From Thermoplasmatota archaeon (lineage in GTDB: Archaea; Thermoplasmatota; Thermoplasmata; UBA10834): a stretch of DNA of 59,092 bases. Below, one piece after another: positions 8,016 through 16,525 of this stretch (position 1 is the first letter of the stretch; the number at the start of each line of letters is the position of its first letter). Location of the stretch: NCBI GenBank assembly GCA_016930135.1, contig JAFGHM010000102.1:1-59092 (forward strand). Direction: 5' to 3'. Made by a program: the position numbers and the translations under genes. Below the pieces are notes generated by a model. That model made no database searches. It was not told the DNA's origin and saw only the letters and a program-made list of their open reading frames with translations.

Positions 8016-9035
8016 ATGCATTCAACCCCGTTGAAAGAGAACAGGTACTCCAGACAGATACTCCTGCCGGAGATCGGGCCAGAGGGGCAGAGGAAGCTAG
8101 CGAGGAGCAAGGCGGTCGTGATAGGATGTGGAGCCCTCGGCACTAACGCATTATCCTTTCTGGTAAGGGCGGGGGTGGGCCAGGTCAAGATTGTCGACAG
8201 AGACATAGTGGACCTCTCGAACCTGCAGAGGCAGGCCCTTTTCGAGGAAGCCGACGTCGGAAGGCCGAAGGCGAAGGTCGCCGAGGAGAGGCTCGGGAGG
8301 ATCAACTCGGAAATCAAGATCAAGGGCTTGGTCGCGGACCTCACACATGCGAACATAGAGGGCGTCATCAAGTGGGCGAACGTCGTGCTCGACGCGACCG
8401 ACAACATGGACACCAGGTTCCTCGTGAACGATGCCTGCGTGAAGCACGGGATACCGTGGGTGTACGCAGGCGCAGTGGGGGTGACCGGCATGGTGATGCC
8501 AGTGATCCCCGGAGGACCGTGCCTAAGATGCGTCTTTCCCAACCTCCCCAGGCCTGGTCAGCTCCCGACGTGCGACACTGCAGGCATAGTCAACACGCTG
8601 CCGGGCGCCATCGCCTCGCTCGAGGTCACCGAGGCCTTCAAGATCATGCAGGGCAAGGAGCCCATTGAGGAACTCATGGTCCTCGATGTATGGCATGGAG
8701 ACCTCCAGAGGATCAAGGTCAGGAGGAATCCCGGTTGCGGGACCTGCGGCAGGCGGGATTTCAAGTTCCTACAGGCGAGGGAGCGGAAGACGGTCGTCTC
8801 GCTCTGCGGCAGGAACGCAGTGCAAATCCGGCCCGCGAAGCAGCTCGCAGGCGGCCTTGCAGACCTTAGAAGGAACCTCGCCAGATCCGGCGAGGTGGAG
8901 ATGGCAGATGGCGTGCTCAAGTTCAAGGCGAAGGGTGTTGAGCTGACTGTGTTCCCAGACGGCAGGACCATAATCGGCGGGACGACGAATCTATCGAAAG
9001 CGAAGACCATCTTCTCCAAGTACATCGGTGATTGA
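8016..9035 (+). CDS. E1-like adenylyltransferase (ThiF/MoeB/UbaA family)
   Basis: This 339-residue protein opens with NRYSRQILLPEIG, then the nucleotide site GCGALGTNALSFLVRAGVG, the Asp of the VDRDIVDLSNLQRQ loop and the DATDN motif. Zinc cysteines appear as CLRC and CGTC. A putative catalytic cysteine lies in LPTCDTAGIVNTLPG. A C-terminal extension of about 90 residues follows. Such enzymes adenylate the Gly-Gly tail of ubiquitin-like sulfur carriers for molybdopterin, thiamine or tRNA thiolation, and for sampylation. The stop abuts the TTG of the ThiI-like gene, so sulfur transfer is the best guess. GGAGG lies just before the ATG. Confidence 0.85.
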   Translation: MHSTPLKENRYSRQILLPEIGPEGQRKLARSKAVVIGCGALGTNALSFLVRAGVGQVKIVDRDIVDLSNLQRQALFEEADVGRPKAKVAEERLGRINSEIKIKGLVADLTHANIEGVIKWANVVLDATDNMDTRFLVNDACVKHGIPWVYAGAVGVTGMVMPVIPGGPCLRCVFPNLPRPGQLPTCDTAGIVNTLPGAIASLEVTEAFKIMQGKEPIEELMVLDVWHGDLQRIKVRRNPGCGTCGRRDFKFLQARERKTVVSLCGRNAVQIRPAKQLAGGLADLRRNLARSGEVEMADGVLKFKAKGVELTVFPDGRTIIGGTTNLSKAKTIFSKYIGD

Positions 9036-9662
9036 TTGCGAGGGATAGTGCTTCTCTCAGGAGGGATCGACTCGCCCGTGGCGGCCTACTTGATGGGCAG
9101 ACGAGGGCTCGAGCTCGTCCTGGCTCACTTCGACAACAGACCGTTCACTAGCGACGCGGAGATCGACAAGGCGATCAGCCTGATGAGGCGACTGGATGAG
9201 GCGCTTGGCACGACTTCGAAGAAGCTGCTCGTGCCCCACGGCAAGGCCCAGACGGAACTCGCAAGGGAGTGCAGGCGCAACATGCAGTGCGTCCTGTGCA
9301 GGCGCATGATGTTCAGGGTGGCGGAGAGGCTGGCCCGAAGAATGGATGCGCGGTATGTGGTGACGGGGGAGTCGCTGGGCCAGGTCGCCTCGCAGACGCT
9401 GGCCAACATGAACGTGGAGGAGAGGGCCACCAGCCTGCCCATCCTCAGGCCGCTGATAGGCCTCGACAAGGTGGAGATCGAGAGGATCGCCAAGAACATC
9501 GGGACCTATGAGATATCCACGGGGCCTGGCCTCTGCTGCACCATAGCCCCCAAGAGGCCCTCGACCTATGCCAGGCAGGAGGACGCCGCCCGCGAGGAGG
9601 CCAAGGTGGACATCGAAAAGCTCGCCGAAGAGGAGTCCGAAGGGGCGTTTGAGATATCATGA
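9036..9662 (+). CDS. Stand-alone ThiI-type PP-loop sulfurtransferase domain
   Basis: The 208-residue protein has an ATP-pyrophosphatase signature SGGIDSPVA (about residues 8-16) and the conserved CVLCRRMM cysteine pair, plus VTGESLGQVASQT, typical of the catalytic domain of ThiI (tRNA 4-thiouridine synthetase). The N-terminal NFLD and THUMP RNA-binding domains and a rhodanese domain are absent. It starts at TTG 9036 directly after the E1-like stop and ends with ATGA shared with nob1. The CxxC pair may bind an iron-sulfur cluster or carry sulfur, as described for methanogen ThiI. tRNA binding would need a partner. Confidence 0.8.
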   Translation: MRGIVLLSGGIDSPVAAYLMGRRGLELVLAHFDNRPFTSDAEIDKAISLMRRLDEALGTTSKKLLVPHGKAQTELARECRRNMQCVLCRRMMFRVAERLARRMDARYVVTGESLGQVASQTLANMNVEERATSLPILRPLIGLDKVEIERIAKNIGTYEISTGPGLCCTIAPKRPSTYARQEDAAREEAKVDIEKLAEEESEGAFEIS

Positions 9663-10138
9663 AGGGATACGTCCTCGATTCATCCGCGCTGTTTTACGGC
9701 AAGGACTTCCCTCCCAGCTTCGAATGCGTCATCACGCCCGGGGTCGTGCGGGAGCTTAAGAAGGAGGACATGGGCGAGAGGCTGGAACTGCTTCTCGCGA
9801 CGAAGATAAGGGTCGTCTCGCCGAGCATGCGTTCCGTCAAGAAGGTTGAAGAGAAGGCCAAGGAGACCGGAGACCTGAGAAGGCTGTCGCAGACCGATAT
9901 CGAGATCGTCGCGCTTGCCCTGGACCTCGGATACGAGCTGGTGTCGGACGACTACTCGGTCCAGAACATCGCCAGAGTTGTTGGCGTACCTTGCAGGGGA
10001 ATGGAGCAGAAGGGCATCAGGGAGGTCTACCGTTGGAAGGCGAAGTGCAAGGGGTGTGGCAAGACCTTCGATGCCGATGTGCGGGAGTGCGATGTCTGCG
10101 GGAGCGAGACCAGGACCAGAAGGGACGGGAGGCCCTGA
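9659..10138 (+). CDS. nob1: Nob1-type PIN-domain ribosome maturation endonuclease
   Basis: The protein of 159 residues begins with the PIN strand GYVLDSSALFYG. It keeps further acidic residues in LSQTDIEIVALALDLG and LVSDDYSVQNIA, and ends with a zinc ribbon CKGCGKTF...CDVCGS. This is the full Nob1 layout; Nob1 cleaves the 3' end of pre-16S rRNA. It overlaps the preceding PP-loop gene by 4 bp. Confidence 0.88.
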   Translation: MKGYVLDSSALFYGKDFPPSFECVITPGVVRELKKEDMGERLELLLATKIRVVSPSMRSVKKVEEKAKETGDLRRLSQTDIEIVALALDLGYELVSDDYSVQNIARVVGVPCRGMEQKGIREVYRWKAKCKGCGKTFDADVRECDVCGSETRTRRDGRP

Positions 10139-10140
10139 GC

Positions 10141-10506
10141 TCAGAGCCTCTCGAGAAGGTATATCGTGACTGTGTCGTTGTCCTCTGGCTGGTCGTACAT
10201 GGGGTACCTCTTCCCCAGTTTGCTGTAGAGCTTCTGCCTTGTCTCCCCGGGCTTCGCCTCGAGGTCGTACTCAAGGAAGCTAAGAGGTATGTCCTTCAGC
10301 TTGCAGTTCCAGCTGAGGAGGACATTGGCGGCAAGTTTCTTCCTGGGTCCGACCACCTCGACATTCTCATCGGGGGAGTATCTGAGGTCGCCCTTGTGTA
10401 TGCGTATGGTCGCGAACACCCTGTCATCCAGTTTCTTCCAGTCCTGCGAGAAATCCATCTTCCGGAACCTCATCGGGTCAGCCTCCGTGTTATGTATCCG
10501 CTCCAT
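10141..10506 (-). CDS. Conserved-looking small protein, possibly ASCH/PUA-like
   Basis: The 121-residue protein is beta-rich with many charged residues and no membrane segment. The succession FATIRIHKGDLRYSPDENVEVVG... and KLKDIPLSFLEYDL loosely recalls ASCH/PUA-like RNA-binding barrels, where a GD turn is followed by a V-rich strand. This is a weak resemblance and no function is claimed. It converges on nob1 with a 2-bp gap. Confidence 0.55.
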   Translation of the reverse strand: MERIHNTEADPMRFRKMDFSQDWKKLDDRVFATIRIHKGDLRYSPDENVEVVGPRKKLAANVLLSWNCKLKDIPLSFLEYDLEAKPGETRQKLYSKLGKRYPMYDQPEDNDTVTIYLLERL

Positions 10507-10618
10507 GGCTTAAGCGTTGCTGGAGCAACAGCGGGCTTGGGGCCACCTGTCCAGATGCTGGACCGTGCTGATGTCGGATATTCGGTCCGAATTAGTGCCC
10601 CGGCGGTTCCTGGAGGCC

Positions 10619-11701
10619 TCAGAACAGGTAGAACACCTTCTTGCACCTGATCGCCCTCGCAAGGCCGCGGACGCCGAGCACGCGCATGGCGAATTCCATC
10701 CTTCTGTCAGCCGGAAAGAACAAATCGCCTAGCTTCCTCGTCCACAGCGAGCTGGCGAGGGGTTTCTCCAGAACGGACCGCCACCTAGGCTCGTACTCCG
10801 CCAGCGGCAGGCCTCCTCTGAGATGCTCCTTCACGGTCCGGCCCGCAATCCGCCCCGCGATCATCGCGATGGGTATGCCTCCGCCATTGGAGGACATGAC
10901 GTGCCCCGCAGCGTCGCCCACAAGCATCGTGTTTCCGCCAACGGTCCTGCTCGTGGGACCCGACAGAGGCACGAAACCCATTGTCACGTCCCTGTACGGA
11001 ACGCCCAACCTGGCGACGAACTCCTGGAAGTACGCGCTCGGGTGCCTCGAGAGGGTCTTCGGGTTGAAGCCGGCCCCGATGTTCGCTCCCTTTCTCTTGG
11101 GTATGACCCAAGCATAACCTCCAGGAGCGACCGAGCCGAAGTACATCTTGATCGCCGGATCGAAGTTGCCCTCTGCATGGCAAGTGACGGCCGGGTACCT
11201 CGCAAGCGGCCTCTCGAGGCCCACCTCCCGAGCCGTCCTGGAGTTCGGGCCGTCTGCGCCTATGAGGACTTTGAAGCCTATGTCGCCGATTGTCGTCCTG
11301 GCAATGCCATCATCGACGGACAACAACGATGTGCCGGCTCTCAGCTCCGCCCCTGCCTCGACCGCCAGCTTCACTAGCGACTTGTCGAAGGACCGCCTAT
11401 CGAGCGCGACACCCTCGAAAGGACATCGATAGGTCCTACCACGCGGGGACACCAGGTCGATATGGTTCACATGCCCCACGACAACGCCCTCGTCAATCCT
11501 AAAGAGGTCCTCGAGGTCAGTCGATCTGGGGAACATCGAGTACATCTCTTTGGCCGACGGGAAGAACTCCCCGCACTGCACAGGTTGGCCAATCTCCCTG
11601 CGCCTGTCTATCATGAGCACGCTTGTATCTCTACCAGCGCAGTATCTTGCCGTCGTGCTTCCAGCTGGACCCGCGCCCACGATCAGGACGTCGACTTCCA
11701 A
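10619..11701 (-). CDS. Geranylgeranyl reductase-family flavoprotein
   Basis: The 360-residue protein has the FAD site DVLIVGAGPAGSTTARYCA at the N-terminus, a VQCGEFFP substrate-pocket motif typical of this family, GADGPNSRTA and a second FAD motif MLVGDAAGHVMSSNGGGI. In archaea the family saturates the geranylgeranyl chains of membrane lipids; some members reduce quinone side chains. The start is TTG at 11701 with GGGGGAAG upstream, inside the last codons of the methyltransferase gene (19-bp overlap). It forms a co-directional unit with the prenyl synthase and the methyltransferase. Confidence 0.85.
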   Translation of the reverse strand: MEVDVLIVGAGPAGSTTARYCAGRDTSVLMIDRRREIGQPVQCGEFFPSAKEMYSMFPRSTDLEDLFRIDEGVVVGHVNHIDLVSPRGRTYRCPFEGVALDRRSFDKSLVKLAVEAGAELRAGTSLLSVDDGIARTTIGDIGFKVLIGADGPNSRTAREVGLERPLARYPAVTCHAEGNFDPAIKMYFGSVAPGGYAWVIPKRKGANIGAGFNPKTLSRHPSAYFQEFVARLGVPYRDVTMGFVPLSGPTSRTVGGNTMLVGDAAGHVMSSNGGGIPIAMIAGRIAGRTVKEHLRGGLPLAEYEPRWRSVLEKPLASSLWTRKLGDLFFPADRRMEFAMRVLGVRGLARAIRCKKVFYLF

Positions 11702-12411
11702 GGTTTCTTCCCCCTGGTCATCGTCGCCCCTCTCAGCTCTAGGTACTCGGTGGCCACGCCCTCGAAGCCTCCGGCCCTCAGTGCCTTCTCATAGACATCG
11801 ACGGAGCCAAAGGCCTCGTATGTCTCCAGGAGCTTCGAGTACGGATCCCTGGTCCATCTCTCCTTCGCGGCAGCAGGGGCTGCGATCCTGGCCAAGGGGG
11901 GCACCATGTGCCTGACATGGAGGTCTATCATCTTGGCCATAGGCCCTGGCGGCGGCTTGGCCATGTCCAGGATTATCGCCTCTCCGCCTTCCTTGAGGAC
12001 TCTGCGCATCTCCCCGATACTGGCCTTCCTGTCGAAGAAGTCCCGGAAGGAGAACACGCAGAAGACCTTGTCCACAGTCTGGTCAGCGAGGGGTATCTTC
12101 TCCCCCACACCCCTGAGAAAACCGACCCTGTCTCTCCCCAGCAGCTTGGCCGCATATGCCGAGAGCTCGCTCGAAGGCTCGAGCGCCATGACCGTGCCGG
12201 CCTTCAGGTGCTTCAGGAAGTTGCCCGGCCCGGAACCTATCTCAAGGACGACGTCCTCAGGCCCCACAATGGAGGCTGCGCGCCTGCGCCATCTGTCGAC
12301 CATACCCATGGTTATGAGCGAGTTGACTCTCTCGTAGTACGGTCCGACCTCCTCCATGGCGTCCATCAGCTCATGCCATTCGCGAAGGCTCATGCCGTCG
12401 TGGTCCAGCAT
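11683..12411 (-). CDS. UbiE/MenG-like SAM methyltransferase
   Basis: The 242-residue class I methyltransferase carries a SAM site VVLEIGSGPGNFLKHL, an acidic MALEPSSEL, a post-I stretch GEKIPLADQTVDKVFCVFSFRDFFDR and EMRRVLKEGGEAIILDMAKP. That pattern is typical of quinone C-methyltransferases, though small-molecule and lipid methyltransferases also share it. AGGAGGG directly precedes tandem ATGs (12414, 12411); I chose the inner one for spacing. Between a long-chain prenyl synthase and a geranylgeranyl reductase, and next to the complex I operon, methylation of a menaquinone-like carrier is plausible but unproven. Confidence 0.75.
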   Translation of the reverse strand: MLDHDGMSLREWHELMDAMEEVGPYYERVNSLITMGMVDRWRRRAASIVGPEDVVLEIGSGPGNFLKHLKAGTVMALEPSSELSAYAAKLLGRDRVGFLRGVGEKIPLADQTVDKVFCVFSFRDFFDRKASIGEMRRVLKEGGEAIILDMAKPPPGPMAKMIDLHVRHMVPPLARIAAPAAAKERWTRDPYSKLLETYEAFGSVDVYEKALRAGGFEGVATEYLELRGATMTRGKKPWKSTS

Positions 12412-12419
12412 CATCCCTC

Positions 12420-13391
12420 CTAGAAATCCCTGCCCAGGACCCTGGAGACCAGGTTCCTCAGGCCCTTGCTGTACTCGTTTCCCAGAAGGCATCCGAGGTG
12501 CCCGAGGGCCTCCATGCCGTAGTATTCGCCCATGCCCTTCGCCTTCTCGATCGCTCCCGACTTGATGACGAGCTCAGTGCATCGCCTGACCTCGTCGCTG
12601 GAGGGATTCTCCTGGGAGACGACATCTAGGATCGCCTTCCTTGCCTCTTCGGAGCTCTTGATGGCGAGCAGTGACGGCAGCGTCAGATGGCCTTCCTTGA
12701 GGTCGTTCCCCACCATCTTCCCCAGCCGGTCCTCATCGCCGGTGAAGTCCAATATGTCGTCGATTATCTGGAACGCTATGCCCAAGTCGAGCCCGTAGCT
12801 CCCGAGCGTCTGGATATCGTTCGCAGAGCCACCCGCGAGGTATCCCCCGACCATCGCACCGGCCTTGATGGGCATCGCCGTCTTGCGCTCGGCGACTCGG
12901 AGGTACGCGTCCACCGTCAGGTCCTTCCTGTGCCTGAACCTGTTCTGCAGAACCTCTCCCTCCGCCAGCGCAGCGCAGGCATCCGCGGTCGTCTCGACAA
13001 TGACCTTGTCGAACACGCCGCCTATCCTGAAGGCCTTCACAAAGAGGAAGTCCCCTGTGACGATCGCATCGTGCAACCCCCACTTCTTGTACACGCTCTC
13101 CCTTCCGCGCCTAGTCGAGCCCCCATCGTTTATGTCGTCATGTATGAGGGTCGCGGAGTGTATGAGTTCGAAGGCCGCAGCGATGTCCACGATCCTGTCC
13201 GTGTCCTTGCCTCCCAATGCCCTGTAGGACAGGATCGTCACCGTTGGCCGGAGGCGTTTGCCGCCCGCGGATATCACGTGCATGGCGGCATCTGTGAGGA
13301 CCGATTCCTCCGATTGGACCATGTCGCTCAGCTTCTCATCCACCCGTCTGAGCTCGTCCTGGATGCCGAAGTCCCACGGCTTCGTGGTCAT
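12420..13391 (-). CDS. Polyprenyl (geranylgeranyl-type) diphosphate synthase
   Basis: This protein of about 323 residues has the trans-prenyltransferase signatures GGKRLRP, first aspartate-rich motif LIHDDINDGGSTRRG (DDxxD) and second motif FQIIDDILDFTGD. It condenses isopentenyl diphosphate units to make C20 or longer chains for lipids or quinones. Chain length cannot be read with confidence. The ATG at 13391 is preferred; the ORF extends 7 codons further up. It is first gene of a three-gene minus-strand unit. Confidence 0.88.
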   Translation of the reverse strand: MTTKPWDFGIQDELRRVDEKLSDMVQSEESVLTDAAMHVISAGGKRLRPTVTILSYRALGGKDTDRIVDIAAAFELIHSATLIHDDINDGGSTRRGRESVYKKWGLHDAIVTGDFLFVKAFRIGGVFDKVIVETTADACAALAEGEVLQNRFRHRKDLTVDAYLRVAERKTAMPIKAGAMVGGYLAGGSANDIQTLGSYGLDLGIAFQIIDDILDFTGDEDRLGKMVGNDLKEGHLTLPSLLAIKSSEEARKAILDVVSQENPSSDEVRRCTELVIKSGAIEKAKGMGEYYGMEALGHLGCLLGNEYSKGLRNLVSRVLGRDF

Positions 13392-13497
13392 GCAATGGCG
13401 CATATGCCACAATTGCTACTTAACGCTAATGGTTTCTGCCTGAGCCGGCTGAGCGCATCTGGCCAACCCCAAAATACGCCTAGGAGAGCGTGCCCTG

Positions 13498-14997
13498 TCA
13501 CCGCCATCCCAAGGGCAGGTCTGCGAACCTCTCGGCGGCTGCGATGCACGCATCGACAAACGGTCCTGGGAACAGACCAATCCCCACGACCATGACCACC
13601 GCGAAGACGACGGAGACCACGAGCATGGGCGGCGGCCTCACCTTCTCCTCGGAGACGCCCTTGACCATGTACATGTATTTGATCACGCGCGCGTAGTAGT
13701 AAAGAGAGAGGGCCGAGTTGAGCACGCCAGCTATGGCCAGCCAGATGAGCCATCCCTCACCAGGCTCGAACGACCAATAGACCGCCGATGAGAACAGCAC
13801 GAACTTGCTCGCGAAGCCCGCGAGCGGCGGTATGCCCGCCAGGGACAGCAGGAACAGCGTCATCGCGATGGCCAGGAACGGCGAGCGCCTGTTCAGGCCC
13901 TTGAAGTCGTCGAGCTTCTCGCCGATCGCCACCGCGCCCATCGCGGCTACGACCATGAACGCTCCTGACTTCATGAACGCGTGCGTGAGCACGTGGAACA
14001 GGCCTCCCGCGACAGCGTACTGTGTCGCCACTGGGAGGGCTATCAGAAGATATCCGGCCTGGGCGATGGAGCTGTATGCCAGCATCCTCTTGATGCTCGT
14101 CTGCGAGACCGCGATCAAGTTGCCGACCGTCATGGTTATGATCGCAAGCGCCCCAATCGCGACCTGCCAGTCCGTCTTCGTCACTATCAGCCCTATCAGG
14201 AATATCTTGAACAGGGCCGCGAATCCCATCTTCTTCGACGCGGCTGCGAGCAGGCCAGAAATCGGCGTAGGGGCGCCCTCGTACACATCGGGGGCCCACA
14301 TGTGGAAAGGCACCATGGCTACCTTGAACCCGAGGCCTGCCATGAGCAGAACCGTCGCGAGGATCAGTATCGGCCCCGCATCAGAGCCCGCAGGAACGCC
14401 GGCGAACACCGGCTGGATTGCGATTATCTCGGTGGTCCCCGCAACGCCATACAGCAGTGATATCGCGAAGAGCGTCAGAGCCGAGCTGAACCCGCCGACG
14501 ATGAAGTACTTCGTCGCCGCCTCAGCTGAGCGCTTCTCGCGCTTCCGGAAGCCCGAGAGAGCGAAGGACGATATCCCCGCGATCTCCAGGCCCACGAACA
14601 GCACTATCAGGTCTGTGGCCTGGGCGACGACAGTCATGCCTGTGATGGCGAGTAGGATGAGAGAGTAATACTCACCCTGGTTCCTGTCCTTCAGTATGAA
14701 CTCGGGGGAGCCGAGGACGACCACTATGCCGACGAACAGGAAGACCAGCGTGAAGAGCCCGGTGAAGACGTTGACCTCCAGAAGCTGCAGCCTGCTGACC
14801 GGCATCTCCCACCATCCGAGGAAGAGCCATGAGATCAGGGCCGCAGCGAGTGCCGTCAGCGGTGCCATCGCCACCCACGCGAGCGCTCGCTTGTCCTTGA
14901 AGACGTAGTCAAGGGCTGGCATCACGAGCGCGAACAGCACCAGCACGAGCTGCGGGAGGAAGGTCTCGAGGTAGCTGACAGCGGACACCTCATCCAC
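13498..14997 (-). CDS. nuoN: Complex I subunit N (proton-pumping membrane subunit)
   Basis: The 499-residue polytopic protein of the antiporter-like family has about 14 membrane helices and the conserved segments VALFVGLEIAGISSFAL-like, KVAMVPFHMWAPDVYEGAP and LAYSSIAQAGYLL, which carry the pumping lysines and histidine. It is the last gene of the operon and starts with GTG at 14997, overlapping the end of nuoM by 8 bp. It is one of three pump modules (L, M, N). Confidence 0.92.
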   Translation of the reverse strand: MDEVSAVSYLETFLPQLVLVLFALVMPALDYVFKDKRALAWVAMAPLTALAAALISWLFLGWWEMPVSRLQLLEVNVFTGLFTLVFLFVGIVVVLGSPEFILKDRNQGEYYSLILLAITGMTVVAQATDLIVLFVGLEIAGISSFALSGFRKREKRSAEAATKYFIVGGFSSALTLFAISLLYGVAGTTEIIAIQPVFAGVPAGSDAGPILILATVLLMAGLGFKVAMVPFHMWAPDVYEGAPTPISGLLAAASKKMGFAALFKIFLIGLIVTKTDWQVAIGALAIITMTVGNLIAVSQTSIKRMLAYSSIAQAGYLLIALPVATQYAVAGGLFHVLTHAFMKSGAFMVVAAMGAVAIGEKLDDFKGLNRRSPFLAIAMTLFLLSLAGIPPLAGFASKFVLFSSAVYWSFEPGEGWLIWLAIAGVLNSALSLYYYARVIKYMYMVKGVSEEKVRPPPMLVVSVVFAVVMVVGIGLFPGPFVDACIAAAERFADLPLGWR

Positions 14998-16522
14998 CTC
15001 CTGGCAAACCGAGCAGGTTGATCACAGTCACGGCAGCCGGGTCAATGTATTGGAACAGCAACAGGGGGAAGACCCCAAAGATGGCTATCAGAGCGATGAG
15101 CACGACGACCGGTACGCCCTCGAACCAGTCGATATCGTGCACATCAGAGGTGTCTATCTCCTTCGTCAGAGGCCCGAACATCGACCTTTGCAGCGCCCAG
15201 AGATAGTACCCTGCCGTGATGGCGACGCTGAGTATGGGCAACAACAGCCACAGGCCCCATGTCTCGTACATGCTCACGAAGACCATGAACTCGGCCGCGA
15301 AGCTGACCAGCCCTGGCAGACCCAGCGACGCGAGGAAGCCGATGGTCAGCATGGTTGCCGCGCTCGGCATCTTCTTCGAGAGCCCTCCCAGGCTCTGGAT
15401 GATCCTCGTGCCGCAGTGGTGTTGGACCACGCCGCACATCATGAACAGGACTGCTGTGACGAGGCCGTGGGCGAACATCTGGAACACCCCGGCGGTGACA
15501 CCCAACTGGGTGAAGGTCGCGTACCCGAGGAGGACAAAGCCCATATGGCTTATCGAGCTGTACGCCACGAGCTTCTTGAGATCCTTCTGCGCAAGACAGA
15601 GCATCGCGCCATAGAGTATGCTCGCGATAGCGATGACCGCCATCACGAGCTGGAGGGCGTCCGCGCCCAGAGGCAGAGTTGGTATGGCGACCCTTATGAT
15701 ACCGTACCCGCCCATCTTAAGCAGCAGCCCGGCCAGGAGAACGCTCCCCGCGGTCGGCGCCTCGACGTGCGCGTCTGGAAGCCAAGTGTGGAACGGCACC
15801 ATGGGCAACTTGACGCCGAACCCGAAGAACGCCGCTGCGAACACTCCGATCTGGAACATCCTCGCGAACTCAGTCTGGCCCGCCCTCCAGATGTCCTCCA
15901 TGCCAAAGGAGTTGGCCCCCGCCTGGAAGTACATCGCCATTATCGCGATGAGCAGCGCGAGGCTCGCAATGTGGGTGTATATGAAGAACTTGATCGCGGC
16001 ATAGTCCTTGTTCGGCCCGCCCCAAACCCCGATCATGAAGTACATCGGAATGAGGACGACCTCCCAGAAGACGTAGAACACGAAGTAGTCCAGCGTGGTG
16101 AACACACCGAGCACTCCGACCTCGAGCACCAGCATCAGCCCGAAGTACTCCTTGGGCCTCAGTTTCGTGTCCCACGAGAACACTATGGAGAGCGTGCTCA
16201 GCAGCGTCGTGAGCACGAACAACGGGAGACTTATGCCGTCGAGGCCCACGATGTACCTGATCCCAAGCGCCTCGATCCAGGTGTGCTCCTCGTAGAACTG
16301 ATAGTCGAAGAACCCTCCTCCGTCGTGGTAGCCTGGGGAACTCGAATCAGGCTCGACAACGAACACGAAGGCCACAAGGGCCGACAGCACCAATGCGACG
16401 AGCGAGAACGCCAGTGCCACGTACCTGGCATACCTCCCGTATCGCCCCAGGCCGAAGGTGATCAGCGCGCCTATGAGAGGCATCAGTATTATGATTGAGA
16501 TTATGGGGACGCCCTCGAGCAT
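14990..16522 (-). CDS. nuoM: Complex I subunit M (proton-pumping membrane subunit)
   Basis: The 510-residue antiporter-like subunit contains the NuoM hallmarks FYVFWEVVLIPMYFMIG (conserved helix 5 glutamate), KLPMVPFHTWLPDAHVEAPT and KKLVAYSSISHMGFVLLG. Length is normal. It lies between nuoL and nuoN and is translationally coupled to nuoN. Confidence 0.93.
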   Translation of the reverse strand: MLEGVPIISIIILMPLIGALITFGLGRYGRYARYVALAFSLVALVLSALVAFVFVVEPDSSSPGYHDGGGFFDYQFYEEHTWIEALGIRYIVGLDGISLPLFVLTTLLSTLSIVFSWDTKLRPKEYFGLMLVLEVGVLGVFTTLDYFVFYVFWEVVLIPMYFMIGVWGGPNKDYAAIKFFIYTHIASLALLIAIMAMYFQAGANSFGMEDIWRAGQTEFARMFQIGVFAAAFFGFGVKLPMVPFHTWLPDAHVEAPTAGSVLLAGLLLKMGGYGIIRVAIPTLPLGADALQLVMAVIAIASILYGAMLCLAQKDLKKLVAYSSISHMGFVLLGYATFTQLGVTAGVFQMFAHGLVTAVLFMMCGVVQHHCGTRIIQSLGGLSKKMPSAATMLTIGFLASLGLPGLVSFAAEFMVFVSMYETWGLWLLLPILSVAITAGYYLWALQRSMFGPLTKEIDTSDVHDIDWFEGVPVVVLIALIAIFGVFPLLLFQYIDPAAVTVINLLGLPGGG

Positions 16523-16525
16523 GGC

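Noticed and set aside
15050..16498. 482-codon plus-strand ORF within nuoM, and similar ones within nuoL and nuoD
   Set aside because: They are antisense shadows of membrane protein genes, lacking hydrophobic segments or motifs.
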